From positions 62,001 through 126,000 of the forward strand of contig NC_020194.1 of NCBI RefSeq assembly GCF_000315915.1: a DNA stretch of 64,000 nucleotides, read 5' to 3'. Positions 43,243-54,328 of the stretch are shown in pieces. Source of the DNA: Henningerozyma blattae CBS 6284. Its lineage: Eukaryota; Ascomycota; Saccharomycetes; Saccharomycetales; Saccharomycetaceae. The position numbers and the translations under genes were made by a program. Below the pieces are notes generated by a model. The model saw nothing but the letters and a program-made list of their open reading frames with translations, was not told the DNA's origin and ran no database searches. How positions within the stretch are numbered: the stretch's first letter is position 1; each line of letters opens with the position of its first letter.

Positions 43243-43506
43243 CTATATAGACCCAATCATATAGAAACCGCTTAAATATACTGAGAAACCAGACAATCCA
43301 ATTGCTACATACGACGCAGCTCTAAATCCATGCAATAAATCTTGGCCATGATAATTATGAGTAACATTAGCAGTCCCAGCCATACCTACATAAATTGAAG
43401 TTGCATAATTGATTGCAACATTTACTAGAGAGCCTGCCATACTTTTATAATCAGTAGGTAATGTTTCTGCAGTCATCATGGAAGCGGCTGGGAAGGAAAA
43501 TACCAT
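43243..43506 (-). pseudogene. C-terminal relic of a 14-span MFS transporter (ATR1-like)
   Basis: The 87 codons resemble the last two membrane segments of DHA2-family exporters such as Atr1: FSFPAASMMTAETLPTDYKS, MAGSLVNVAINYATSIYVGM, then HGQDLLHGFRAASYVAIGLSG. Full-length members have about 540 residues, so some 450 residues are missing. The sequence to the right (5' on this strand) has no transporter-like frame. The preserved frame suggests recent decay or truncation by rearrangement, close to an LTR and tRNA. Confidence 0.7.
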
Positions 43507-43965
43507 ACCTATATATATTATAATTTTATTCTTTATGTTTTGAAATTTTGGATATAGAATTTCTTGAATGCAACTAATATGTCAGATATATTACACGGTA
43601 CAGCCTCTCTTAATCCATTAATTTATACCTCTGGAAAGTCTCAGTCCTTTGTGATAATAATTTTCACTATTCTACTAGACTATTCTTTATCGTTGTAATA
43701 TGGCCCCTTAATTGGTATTTATATCATTTACATACCTTCTGGACAACACATCAAAGGCTCATGTATATTTTATAATTTTGATTATATATAAAACGGTATT
43801 TAAAATTTTGTAAAAATATTTTGTAAACTTTTAATAAGTCGAGTCTAGTAATATCATATAGGTTATCTACTTCTAACTCCCTAGCATATACTTTCTTAGA
43901 ATTACTAAAGTATTATCTTTTGTGACACAATACCCGAAGGTGTTTTTAAAATAAGAGGTTGAAAC
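43507..43965. other. Spacer between the MFS relic and LTR B
   Basis: AT-rich, with no further transporter fragments recognised on either strand. Confidence 0.45.
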
Positions 43966-44180
43966 TGCTGGAATATGATTATAGAATTTCCTATAGAGTG
44001 GTAAAATACTTTATCAGGTGACTTATTGCTAAGAATGTGTATTTCTTTTATGTCGAAAAACACTATTTTAGACAAATATTCATTTTAGTTATATGATTTA
44101 CTATATATTTCTAGAAAAAAGTAATCGTCTTTACATCTTAAACACTGTATAACAATGTCTAACTGTCTTGAATCCCAGTA
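43966..44180. mobile_element. Solo LTR B (Ty1/copia-like)
   Basis: The 215-bp element begins TGCTGGAATATGATTATA and ends AATCCCAGTA. It has a perfect target duplication GAAAC (43961-43965 and 44181-44185). It is clearly homologous to LTR A, with the longest identical stretch around AGTAATCGTCTTTACATCTT. It lies 100 bp upstream of tRNA-Lys. Confidence 0.9.
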
Positions 44181-44279
44181 GAAACTACCGTATATTGCTC
44201 TTCCCACCAATAATTTCGGAAACGACATTACACTTATAATTTTAAAACAACTCTCAAAGGAAAATTTCCGAAGAACTCA

Positions 44280-44373
44280 TCCTTGTTAGCTCAGTTGGTA
44301 GAGCGTTCGGCTTTTAAGAAATTTCTTAAGCAAGGATACCGAAATGTCAGGGGTTCGAGCCCCCTATGAGGAG
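44280..44373 (+). tRNA. tRNA-Lys(UUU): tRNA-Lys (TTT) with a 21-bp intron
   Basis: The gene is 94 nt long. Anticodon TTT is at 44313-44315. The intron 44317-44337 begins one base 3' of the anticodon at the canonical place, and the stem TTCGG pairs with CCGAA after splicing. The A box TAGCTCAGTTGG and B box GGTTCGAGCCC are intact. The 73-nt mature sequence appears identical to S. cerevisiae tRNA-Lys(UUU). Confidence 0.97.
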
Positions 44374-45380
44374 TTCTTTATTTTTTTGAAAATAGTAGTA
44401 TTCACGTGACATCATGGTGCTAACATTTTTAGTAATTCTCACTATAAATATGTTTATGTTACCCGGGTTTTAGTTAGAACCAGGAATTAATATAAAATTA
44501 GATTGTTTTGTTAAACAGAATACTCATTCTGAATATCCATCTTCACAGAACGTTCCTCTTATGTAAGACCTATGTCTCGTCAGACACAAGCTTCCCGGAC
44601 ATAATACATATGTTCTCATCAGAACCGGCGTTCTGGAAGATAACTCTTAACGAGCCGAATTGTAACAGCCGTTCTAATTCGTAGAGTACACCTTCCGCAT
44701 AGTCTCTGCCAATGATAGTAGTATGGTACCTAAACATTTACCTATCATCCCATTTTTAGGGGTAAGCTTCTAAAAGCTACTCTGTCCTTTCCTAATCGTG
44801 AGCCTATCGCCCCACACCTTCGGTTACCTTAGATCTCTTGTGATCTCTGACTCCTCAGATATCTCTATATCTCTTAAGTCTTCCTTTTGTCTCTGAATAT
44901 ATTCTTTCGTGCACCTTTTAGTATAAACTTATTCACAAGTATACTATTTTATTTATATCCTCTCGATCACATGACTTGACCAACTGTCCGTCACATTCCT
45001 CGTCTGGATCTACCATATTTTGGTTAACCAAAGGTTGGTTGATAAATATTTCTTAGATTCATCCCATCTTGGTAGCTGAAAATGATACTACTGTCTCTTT
45101 TAGTTTGTTATAAAAATGGCTATTAACAAGACAACTCAGCCAACTTGGAAATATAAAACAATAAGTATCGTAGAATGCTGACTTGGAACTAAATGTCGTT
45201 CCTCCATCCTATTTAAGCTAGATAATTTAACGATTTAATAATCCTTCAATTCCACATGAGTATCAACAAAATTCAATTGAAAATTTGACGTTTATATTCC
45301 GCATTTAATATTAATAGGATATGTTGTATTGATATTTATAAAATTTCCTTTTTCAAATATTATATAATTGTTTTTATGTT
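44374..45380. other. 1 kb spacer of higher complexity after tRNA-Lys
   Basis: It begins with a Pol III T-run, then TTCACGTGAC (44401-44410) and TGTTTATGTTACCCGGG (44451-44467). From about 44540 to 45010 the GC content and complexity rise (for example CAGAACCGGCGTTCTGG, a hairpin), hinting at decayed inserted DNA. No open frame or LTR ends could be assigned. Confidence 0.45.
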
Positions 45381-46037
45381 CTATTTAGCATTAAAACAAG
45401 ATTCAAAAAATTCATATTCTAATTGAGTAACCTCAACAAATGTTTTTTCAACTTTCTCAATAGTATAATTATCAACTTCTGCCCTCAGAAAGTTACACCA
45501 TTCAATGAAATGTTCACCATCATGTAAGTCAATCCATTTTTGATACTTCCAATGAAGATTGTCAGCTTTTGGTAAGAAATGAGCCCATTGAAAATAAATA
45601 TGTTCAGCAATCCATGCAGAAGTGATTAATTGTGGGTAATCAATTGATTCATCATAGGTTAGCATTTTTATATATTCAATATATTTTTTAACAGAGTCAA
45701 GTTCATTATTGTTATAAAATTCAATTTCATTTTCTGTCATTGCAGGTTTTAATAACTGTAAACAGTCATGAAAATAAGTGTTTTCATCATTAGACAAAAA
45801 ACCTAATTGTCTAGCTAATATTAGTAGCCTTTTAACATCTGGACTTAAAAAGATTGTTCTACACATATTTCTCATCCCAGCTTCAAAGAACTGTAAATCT
45901 TGAGCCAAATAGATATATAAAGCCCTATCAGTTAAAGTACCTAGACATAATTGTTTAGTTAATTCGTGCTCAGTAGCTTTTGTAAAGAGTTTAGCATGTT
46001 TTGCCAATAACTGTTCTGTTGTTGATTGTGGAGACAT
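45381..46037 (-). CDS. TENA/THI-4 family protein (Pet18-like)
   Basis: The protein has 218 residues with an all-helical TENA fold. Recognisable blocks are RALYIYLAQDLQFFEAGM, ENTYFHDCLQLL, ITSAWIAEHIYFQWAH and the C-terminal WIDLHDGEHFIEWCNFLRAE. TenA-type enzymes hydrolyse aminopyrimidines in thiamine salvage. In S. cerevisiae the domain occurs in Pet18 and at the C-terminus of Thi20/21/22. This stand-alone form resembles Pet18. I cannot assign catalytic residues with certainty. It is not in the S. cerevisiae PET18 context. Confidence 0.8.
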   Translation of the reverse strand: MSPQSTTEQLLAKHAKLFTKATEHELTKQLCLGTLTDRALYIYLAQDLQFFEAGMRNMCRTIFLSPDVKRLLILARQLGFLSNDENTYFHDCLQLLKPAMTENEIEFYNNNELDSVKKYIEYIKMLTYDESIDYPQLITSAWIAEHIYFQWAHFLPKADNLHWKYQKWIDLHDGEHFIEWCNFLRAEVDNYTIEKVEKTFVEVTQLEYEFFESCFNAK

Positions 46038-47602
46038 ATTAATGCTTAATTTTTAACTAATTCTATTTTCCTTAATGAAAAGTAAATGTATATAAATAAT
46101 ATATAAAAATCAAAGTAAAGAAATATCATAAATCAAGTACGACTTATATATAAATAGGTTTGCGATAACTAAAATTCATTATAAAGGCACGCTAATGCCT
46201 ATCTTTAGTACTGCGCAGTCCTTTGTCCAATTATAGTCAAGTAAAGAATGAAATAAGTTGAATTCGTTCAACAAGAAGCAGGCATCAATAATGGCTACTG
46301 AAACTGTGTAAAAGAATTAGTAATGATTCCAGAATAAAGCCTTTAATCGTTGCAAGATATAGTGATAGGTTCCTTCACTGAAATCTTTTAATAAAGAAAT
46401 GAACCTTTTTCCTTGTACGGACATAAAATATGTAAGCGAAAAAAATATGCATAGAAAAGTAATTTGCGGTGATTAAGTGTAATGCCAATCTCAAGGAAAA
46501 ACCAAGGTTAGTTCCTAATGAACTTAGACAATGCAGCGTATTATATGTTCTCTTTATTCTATTCATACATTTGCAAACGATTCTATTATATATATTTTGA
46601 AATAATTTCCAAAACAAACTAATCCATATACTGCTATTGGAACTTTGCTCGTGACTTAATACTGCTTACAATTCTCATAAGATAGCAGCTTCATCTATGT
46701 CAAAATTTAGTTATACAGTGTCTGATGTAAGTCTCTTAATATCCTAGTTTAATAGAAAAAATGATTCAATAATTTTACTCCATAGCATTCTTTTTAAAAA
46801 TGATATGTAGTCTGACATGACAAATTTTAAGACTAGTATCCCATAGATCTTGTGTGAACTTAATGATTCTACTATTAAAATCTCAATAGACCTTGAAAGG
46901 TTGTAAGTATTGTTAGGTCTAATTAGATATTGCCTTACTATTCATAATACTAAATACAAAATAACTTCTAAATACTTGTATTTTTTGAAATCCTCAAAGA
47001 AGCTTCAGTCCTTTGAAAATACCTATAAAATTTTGTAGTTAGGTATTCCAATTTACCCCAATAAGCAATAGTTTGCGTAATGTAATTCAGTCTTGAGTAA
47101 ATATAGCCGAAAACCTAAACATTATTTTACAAATCTTATACAAGACAAAGTAACTATATTTAAAATTGAATATTAATATCTCAATGAGGATTTGTCTTGA
47201 CGTAATGTTCATAGATCCAGCTGTAAAAACCATTTATTGCAGTTAATTTTTTTAACATGTCAAATTTCGGAAACTTATCTAAAAACGGAAAAGTTGGGTG
47301 ATTTTTGTTTAGTAATTGGATGAAATGTTTTAAAATTATCAAATACTAACATTAAAAATTTTATCAAAAAAATTTTGGAAGTTAATATAACTATATTTAC
47401 TTTTGCTAAATATATAAAAAAAGATCGATGGAAAAAAAATTAAGAATTAAAAAAGGTATTAAATTAACTAAATAAATTTATATTAAAAATAATAAATCTA
47501 TGTGCTAACTATATGCTATATGGTAAAAGAATGTAAAAAAGAATTCATGATGAGCGTTAAAAAACTAAGATCATTAATTATGAAAAATAGAAAGCATTAT
47601 TT
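46038..47602. other. 1.57 kb spacer between the TENA gene and the a-factor gene
   Basis: AT-rich. An 80-codon minus frame (46375-46617) has no coding features. TTTCGGAAAC near 47265 was tested as a centromere element and rejected. Confidence 0.45.
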
Positions 47603-47707
47603 TTAAACGATAATACATGCTGGATCCCAAAACAAACCAGGAACAATATAATTATCTTTGTTTTCAGAGGAGTTATCTTTTCTTGTAGCTTGAGTAGTTG
47701 GTTGCAT
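47603..47707 (-). CDS. MFA1: Mating pheromone a-factor precursor
   Basis: A 34-residue precursor that begins MQPTTQATRKDNSSENKDN, closely like S. cerevisiae Mfa1/Mfa2. The predicted mature peptide YIVPGLFWDPAC follows, then a CAAX box CIIV. By analogy the Cys is farnesylated and methylated, the N-terminal part is removed by Ste24/Axl1-type proteases, and Ste6 exports the peptide. The prohormone Asn-Tyr cleavage junction (N19/Y20) is kept. The mature peptide differs from S. cerevisiae YIIKGVFWDPAC at three positions, including Pro for Lys at position 4. A TATA box and an a-specific operator lie upstream. MFA1 versus MFA2 cannot be decided. Confidence 0.95.
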   Translation of the reverse strand: MQPTTQATRKDNSSENKDNYIVPGLFWDPACIIV

Positions 47708-47820
47708 ATTGTAATGAAGGAATATTTATTGAATAGTTTATTTTATATTTTTTGATTGAATTATTCTGTAACTTAGGAGAAAATTACAAGATATTTTTGT
47801 GTGAATTGTTTGATTTTTTG

Positions 47821-47830
47821 GCTTTTTATA
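47821..47830 (-). promoter_or_regulatory. TATA box of the a-factor gene
   Basis: TATAAAAAGC on the minus strand, about 115 bp before the ATG. Confidence 0.65.
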
Positions 47831-47973
47831 TTATTTTATTTCCAAAACAATACTCTATTTCTAATAAATAATTACTATTCTATTAAAGGTATTTTTGATT
47901 TGAAACATTATTGCTTTCAGCATTTTGTCAATACTTCATTCTATTTTGTAATGTAGAGTCGCATTATTTGAAC

Positions 47974-48004
47974 CATGTATTTTTCCTATTCGGGCTATTA
48001 CACA
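47974..48004. promoter_or_regulatory. a2-Mcm1-a2 type a-specific operator
   Basis: The 31-bp element consists of CATGTA, five bases, the CArG-like Mcm1 core CCTATTCGGG, then TTACACA near the right edge, which is the inverted a2 half-site. Its length and symmetry match the S. cerevisiae STE6/MFA operators, except that the core is shifted by one base. It lies about 267 bp upstream of the a-factor ATG, where it would repress the gene in alpha cells. Confidence 0.75.
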
Positions 48005-50602
48005 ACATAACCGAAAACCTCAAAAGAATCATATTACCGAGTAAAGAAAAAATACTAATACAATGCAAGAACAAGTTGAATAATGATGTTACGTTAATAA
48101 GATTGGAAAATGCATATTATTGAGGCAATTACGAGAATCTTGCAAACTATCCTTGAGGATACTACTTTTTTATGCAAATTACGGCTAATACATTGTCATG
48201 AAGTTTCTCAGCTTTGCCGCCCATGCTCTTCTAACTTCTCGTTATTTAAAAAAACAAACAAACCTTTTTTATTAATTAGGGGATAGTTATGATAATATTA
48301 CATACAGAGTAAAGCTAGGGATGTCTACAACTTTTTTTTTGCACATGACCTCTACTCAAAGATATTACAATTTGCTTACTTTTTAAGACACGAAAATAAA
48401 TTTTTTATTACGGACTTAAATAGAATAACACTGTTTAACGTAACTCACTCTTACTAATTCTTTAATATACAAAGTTATTTACTCAATAATTTATCTTGAA
48501 AAGATGAGTATAATAAAAATAATTAATTAACTCTATTTGACGTTTGAAACTTCAGTTATAGTATCAGAGATTGTCATAATATAGATACTAACTGCCGAAC
48601 TTTAACGGTTCCTAAAAAGCTTATCCTATATCTAACTAATCCAAATATAGATATATACTTTTATAAAAAAGCATTGTACTTATATGTCGGGGAATGTAAG
48701 TACTATAAAAAGACCATTTCTTCATTTTTTATACTCAATAATAATATTTTGTTATAAGAAATTAATAGTCAAGATACGTCCTACCTTTTGAGTGGGAAGA
48801 AAAACTGTATATAAGTATAGGAAAATAAAGATATATCTTAAATGTTAAAGGAAGATTGAGTATTTAGATGTTATTCTTTGGATAGTAGATGGGTAGTTCA
48901 TTTCTGAAAAGATATAAGAATGTTTTTTTGTTCTCTGTATCATGTAAGTATTGTACTGGGTTACTGACACCTTAGTTTTTTAAGTGAATCTTTAGCAATT
49001 CAGGTTTTGAATTTTCTGTTCTTCTATTTCTCCTAAACTGTGCTATTAATACCTTATCTATAAATACTAGGTCTCAACTATCCAAATTTTTATGTGAAAT
49101 TTTCCAAAAGATTTTTGACTTGCTAAGAAAGATACCTAATTGTTTCTGCTAACTCAGAATATTTTTCAAGAAAAGATTAGTTCATTTACGTTATAGCTAC
49201 CTTTAACATATATTTAGTATGTGTTGACTGCTTTGAACCAAAAGTTTCAAATGGCACTAGTCTAATGTAGAATAAAACATGGAAGACTTTTCAACTCATA
49301 GGCAAAACTCTAAAGAATGGTTTACCTAGCTAATCTAAGACTAGCACTTCGAAGACAATATATTTTATCTATTGACAGCATAGATAAATATCAAAGTTTA
49401 CATATTTATTCCCAAATTTATAATCATAAGACATACAATAACTATTCTAGGATTAATTGAGTTTCTATTCGAAGTATTTCTGCTATCTTGTTTTATTATC
49501 GATAAACAATTTTAGAGTAGCAAACGGACATTTCTGACAACAATCTTATACTAAGGCAATGCAACTAATTGTATTCCCAGATAGCTACGTGTGGGTTTTC
49601 TTAGGATGCAGAAAGAATATTACGACCTTATCAGTGATTTATGTGTTGCTATAACAGCTATAACTCATCAAATTATAATTGAATAAATGAAAAAGTTTTG
49701 CACTTAATGATAATATAGCATACATCAGGAAAAAATAATTAGAATTTTTTCTGATGGTCTTAGTTTAGAATAAATACACCCCACTGGAGAATAAGATTGC
49801 CTTACAGAATTAATACAACAGACACAAAAATATATAGTATATATTTAATATCCCTAAGTAAAATTCTTTATAATATTATTTTCGCAGTATAACCATGAGA
49901 AATAATACAGGCGAAAAATAACAAAATGGTTTTGTAAGTTTTTAAATATCAACGATAATAGTTCTCATTGATATATCATTACTAAAAAAGAACAGTTACT
50001 AACAAGAAAAAGATGCCACAGTAGATATGCGTATTTTTCTTCGTAAAAAGTAGGAAATCACCAACGTTTAGTTTAGAATAAAATACTATTAGAAGTAATA
50101 GATATAGGCTAGCAGTTATATTTGCTAATGAAATTTATGTACTAAATTTGTTCAGAATTTTCCTCCTTTGAACCTCATTAACAAATGTTAGAATAAAATT
50201 TTCCTATTAATCGGAACAATTTTCATATTTTGAGGATATAAATTTACTGTTACTAAATTCTCCATCATATGAATATGGGAATTTTCAATATATAGTTTTC
50301 GCAATTCGGCTAAATTGCATTTCCAACTACAGAAAAACAATACACAGATTTATTTTGATACTAGAATAGTAGTTTGATTACGTATACCACAACAATATAA
50401 TAGGAAATTAATTTAAAGTGGAAAATTCTTCAAAAACACAGCAACTTAAGAGACACATTCTTACCTCTTTGGAATGTTTTCCTCCTCCCCTTAGTTCAAA
50501 TGACAGATGGCTTCATTAAACAATACGGAAACTTGATCCACTACCGATCTTTGCAGATGTAATACTTTAACATATTTAATTTATACTATTCTACTAAGCA
50601 AA

Positions 50603-50650
50603 TTGTTTCATCGACTTGTTTCATCGACTTGTTTCATCGACTTGTTTCAT
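50603..50650. repeat. Tandem repeat TTGTTTCATCGAC x3.7
   Basis: Three perfect 13-bp units plus nine bases of a fourth, in noncoding DNA. Confidence 0.95.
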
Positions 50651-51972
50651 TTAAACCTAATAAAATAATATAACAGGCTCTAAGAATTATCATATATTAC
50701 GATCGCAAATTAAGTATGTGTTCTATATCTTGCCTTTAATGTTAGGAACCCCTTGATAAACAAAGACGTTTTTTACAGAAACTCTACTTTACTACTTATT
50801 TGTCTCTATAGGTGAATTGGGGAAATTTTTTTTTCTGTTTTATCCATTGGATATGAATAATAAATAGTAGTATCAATCACTTCCCTTCCTAAAATTACCT
50901 GAAAAAGTCATTTCAACTTTATTTTATTTATTTATTTATTTTTTTTGGATATATCGTTATCTTTCAAACTTACAATCTACTTGTTATTTCATACGAAAAA
51001 CATTATAAACTTTTGATTTATTTTACCCGCCAATTTCTAGTATTTTTAATTTTGTTTTCTAAAATTTTTTATTCTTTTTGAACTTACTGACATTAAGTGC
51101 TTGAAATTTGTTTTGTAATATTTCTCGAAGTAAAAAAAAAAATTATACACTACTCTGAAGTTCTAAAAAACAAAAAAACATAATTAATATCTCTCCAATT
51201 GCCGTACATTTTAGGGTATAAACTTGATAATACAATCTGAATTAGTTTTTACGTCTTTTATGACTTTAAAAGACACTGGCACGTGATGTCCGGGGTTTCC
51301 CAGAATGGAAATCAGACAGGAGCGAAAATTGTAAACAGATCGCGAAAAGGTTGTTGAAATTTTAGAACTCAGAAAGCCTCCATTTAGTTGTTGAATGTTT
51401 TGAAATTTGATGATGGTTTGTGTCAAATATTACGTTCTTATTGCTATACACCAACATTATATTCTGTTTTAACTCCTCTTAAAGCTTTACTGTTCTACTT
51501 TAAACAAGTTTGTAAAAGAGAATTGAGATTCTTTACTGCCCTAGATTTCACAGCTATTGTGAAAATATAATTTATCTGTTGAATGAGACTTTAACGTACT
51601 AATTTATTTTTAAAGACAAACTGACAAACACTAGGTATAGAATTCCCAAAAAATAAATAGTAAGCATATCATAATTCCATTCTATCGTTTATTTTTAGTC
51701 AATTTGATATTCCAGCAAATATTGCATTCATTTTTTCCCAAATTTATTTCATTTCTCGTGTATATTAACAATCATCAATACTGGAACTTTTTTTTTATCT
51801 CTATACCTTTCACGTCTCTTATTTAACGACATTTAACACATAATTATTCATAACATTTGAAACAGCTCTTGTTATATTATAACATTGATACCAACATTTT
51901 CATATACATTCCTAGCTATTCCATTTCCCGGTTTTCCCAAGATACCCATCGATTTACTAATTTTCCTTACAA

Positions 51973-54054
51973 ATGATTGACATTAATATCAATGACATAT
52001 TTTTTAAATCGTATTCTGTAGACCCGATTACAAAGCAATCGATCTATGTTTTTGATTCTACTTATTTACCTTCGCCTGAAGAAGTTGGAGATAAACAAGT
52101 ATATGATTTGCTGATTAATGAGTTAATGGATAGATTGATTACTAAATTACCCGCATCCCCTTATTCCTTGGTTGTATTCACTTCTGGGTTTTCACAAAAA
52201 AAAATTAGTTGGGTATATGCTATTAAGATGTTCAATAAGTTACCAATTGAGGCACGTCATTATTTACAACAAACTTTTATTGTCCATGAATCTTTTTTTA
52301 TTAGGACTGTTTATCAAGTCCTATCTAATGCAATGAGTATGAAGTTTCTCCGAACCACCAATCAATCTAATAATACTGAATCAATTGAATATAGTAGCGA
52401 TAATAGTACTTCAAATAATGATCCCGTAATAACACATGTAGCGGATTTAACACAACTATCACATCTTATAGATATAACTAGATTGCGTATATCATTGAAC
52501 GTTTACCTATATGATTATCAAATTACTGAATATATCGATGTACCAAAATCATATTTTGAAAGACTAACAGTAAATTCTAATAAGCATTATAAACAATTAG
52601 TATTTGATAAAATATTTCAAAGATTGAAAAAGGAAGGAATGAATACCGAATTAATTTTTCAGAAACCAGGCTCATATAAGAAAGTTAATATTCTTTTGGA
52701 TATTATTAATAGAAATAATTATATTGATCTTTCACAATGGGATATTTATTCACTAGCAACAATATTTTTACATTTTCTAAAAAATAAAAGTAAACCATTG
52801 GTACCAATAGATTTAATAAAGCTCCCAATCTATGACACTTTTAGTTATACGTACAAGATATTTATTGATATAATCAAGTTTAACAATTATCAAGATTTTT
52901 ATTTCTCCATATTCCCTCTTTTCCAGAAAATCATTAACAATAAGGCTACGAGCAAATTAGATCCAAGATTATTAGCCAAGGCATTAGCACCTACGCTCTG
53001 TAAAGAAAAAATATCGTTAGCAAATTCGGACGTATTAGCCATTGGAGCAAGATTTATTAGAAATTTGTTAAACCATTATGATGAAGTTAAACTAGCATAT
53101 GATACAAATAAAATTCCAGACGATACCCCACCAAGGAGATCTATTTCAGAAGTGGTTCAATCTCCAACTCGAAAATCAAGTTATACCAATCTTAATGTTG
53201 TTAATAGTTCAAGTAACAATATTACCACAAACGGTAAATTAACGTTAAGAACAGTTTCTCAACCTCCATTATTACCCAAACCTCGTAAGAATATTAGCCC
53301 CATTAGAATTGATTTAAGAAGTCGTAGCCCAAGTCCAAATCGTGCTTCTAGTAATGGTAGTAAATCCCATGAGATTCATTCGATACGTAATAGTAGTAAC
53401 GGCAGTGTGGGTGAAAGTTCAATACAAGCTACACTAACATCAACACCAATACAATCACAAAATCAAAACTCTAATCAAAACCAAGACCAATCAAAAAAAG
53501 ATATCCCGGGGAGCACTTCAAATGAAAAAAGAAATAACTCACCTACTAGACCTCCTCCTCGTAAAATCTCTAATGAACATGCTATGCCTGCGGTACCAGT
53601 TTTAAAACCAAAATCATCAGCCTCATCATTAATGCCAAGCTCCAAGAGTATTTCTAGTGGCAGCACATTAGGCTCTAATAGCACAACAAATAGTTCCGTA
53701 TCAGGCTCAAGTACCACTGCAATTTCAAAACCTAAAACTGCAAATATCTATGATACATATGTTAACGATGATTCCATGATTCTAGGAGATGATCGGGATG
53801 TAGAAGAATTAGTCATCAATAGCCAAAAATTATCTTTAATTGTAGACAAGAATCAAGAAAAGATTATATTATTTGATAAAGAGTTACAGAAAAAGAAGAA
53901 AAAAGAAGGGTCCAACAAGAGTGAGATCCAAAACAAATTCTCAACTGATGGCTATTCAGGAATTAAAACCGGTAACAGGGTGAGCAAACTGGCGGCATTA
54001 TATGAAGAGAGATTGATGGGTATCCAAGCTTTGAATGAAATGAAACGAAGTTAA
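51973..54054 (+). CDS. ECM25: RhoGAP-like protein Ecm25
   Basis: The protein has 693 residues (S. cerevisiae about 599). The N-terminal MIDININDIFFKSYSVDPIT and the block YDLLINELMDRLITKLP form a CRAL-TRIO/Sec14-like part, followed by a RhoGAP-like helical domain (VNILLDIINRNNYIDLSQWD; RLLAKALAPTLCKEK) at about residues 230-370. A Ser/Pro/Asn-rich tail has proline motifs (RPPPRKIS; PPLLPKPRK), likely SH3 ligands. In S. cerevisiae, Ecm25 is a non-essential protein linked to cell-wall and polarity functions. The RhoGAP arginine finger is not obvious, so GAP activity is uncertain. Pairing with ACO2 and PHO90 fits YJL201W. Confidence 0.93.
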   Translation: MIDININDIFFKSYSVDPITKQSIYVFDSTYLPSPEEVGDKQVYDLLINELMDRLITKLPASPYSLVVFTSGFSQKKISWVYAIKMFNKLPIEARHYLQQTFIVHESFFIRTVYQVLSNAMSMKFLRTTNQSNNTESIEYSSDNSTSNNDPVITHVADLTQLSHLIDITRLRISLNVYLYDYQITEYIDVPKSYFERLTVNSNKHYKQLVFDKIFQRLKKEGMNTELIFQKPGSYKKVNILLDIINRNNYIDLSQWDIYSLATIFLHFLKNKSKPLVPIDLIKLPIYDTFSYTYKIFIDIIKFNNYQDFYFSIFPLFQKIINNKATSKLDPRLLAKALAPTLCKEKISLANSDVLAIGARFIRNLLNHYDEVKLAYDTNKIPDDTPPRRSISEVVQSPTRKSSYTNLNVVNSSSNNITTNGKLTLRTVSQPPLLPKPRKNISPIRIDLRSRSPSPNRASSNGSKSHEIHSIRNSSNGSVGESSIQATLTSTPIQSQNQNSNQNQDQSKKDIPGSTSNEKRNNSPTRPPPRKISNEHAMPAVPVLKPKSSASSLMPSSKSISSGSTLGSNSTTNSSVSGSSTTAISKPKTANIYDTYVNDDSMILGDDRDVEELVINSQKLSLIVDKNQEKIILFDKELQKKKKKEGSNKSEIQNKFSTDGYSGIKTGNRVSKLAALYEERLMGIQALNEMKRS

Positions 54055-54105
54055 CTTATGGTGTAAATTCACATACACACATACGCAGACACAGGCACAG
54101 ACACA

Positions 54106-54106
<1 letters not shown>

Positions 54107-54172
<66 letters not shown>
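54107..54172. repeat. Dinucleotide microsatellite (AC)24(AT)9
   Basis: A perfect compound microsatellite, preceded by degenerate ACACAG units from about 54070. Confidence 0.95.
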
Positions 54173-54173
<1 letters not shown>

Positions 54174-54303
54174 CCATATCGTACCGTATACAAGTATATG
54201 TACCATATTATATGCACATATATAATACAACAACATCATACACTTTTATAATACGTTCTATATTTATTTTTTATTTTCTCCTTATTATTTGAAATCTCCG
54301 AAA

Positions 54304-54328
54304 GTCGCGTCGTTTTTCGTGACGCGAC
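54304..54328. promoter_or_regulatory. GC-rich inverted repeat upstream of CDC25
   Basis: GTCGCGTC (54304-54311) and GACGCGAC (54321-54328) form a perfect 8-bp inverted repeat with a 9-base centre. It is rich in CGCG and includes MCB-like ACGCG. It stands out in AT-rich DNA about 410 bp before the CDC25 ATG. Confidence 0.55.

Larger units (their letters stand above)
47708..51972. other. 4.3 kb gene-free region between the a-factor gene and ECM25
   Basis: Beyond the a-factor promoter (to about 48005) I find no convincing gene. Short frames at 47911-48123, 51211-51426 and 51388-51570 lack coding character. It holds a 13-bp tandem repeat (50603-50650). Promoter-like TATAAAAAG occurs near 48705. 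A large noncoding RNA cannot be excluded. Confidence 0.5.

Noticed and set aside
44401..44467. TTCACGTGAC followed by TGTTTATGTTACCCGGG as a point centromere (CDEI-CDEIII).
   Set aside because: The TCCGAAA core of CDEIII is missing and only 40 bp separate the elements, with no AT-rich CDEII of 80 bp or more.
47262..47440. TTTCGGAAAC (reverse complement of TTTCCGAAA) beside AT-rich DNA as a CDEIII candidate.
   Set aside because: The flanking TGTTTATG part does not fit and there is no CDEI (RTCACRTG) within 80-170 bp on the expected side.
51211..51570. Short frames on both strands 400-760 bp upstream of ECM25.
   Set aside because: No recognisable motif, no second line of support; probably promoter sequence.
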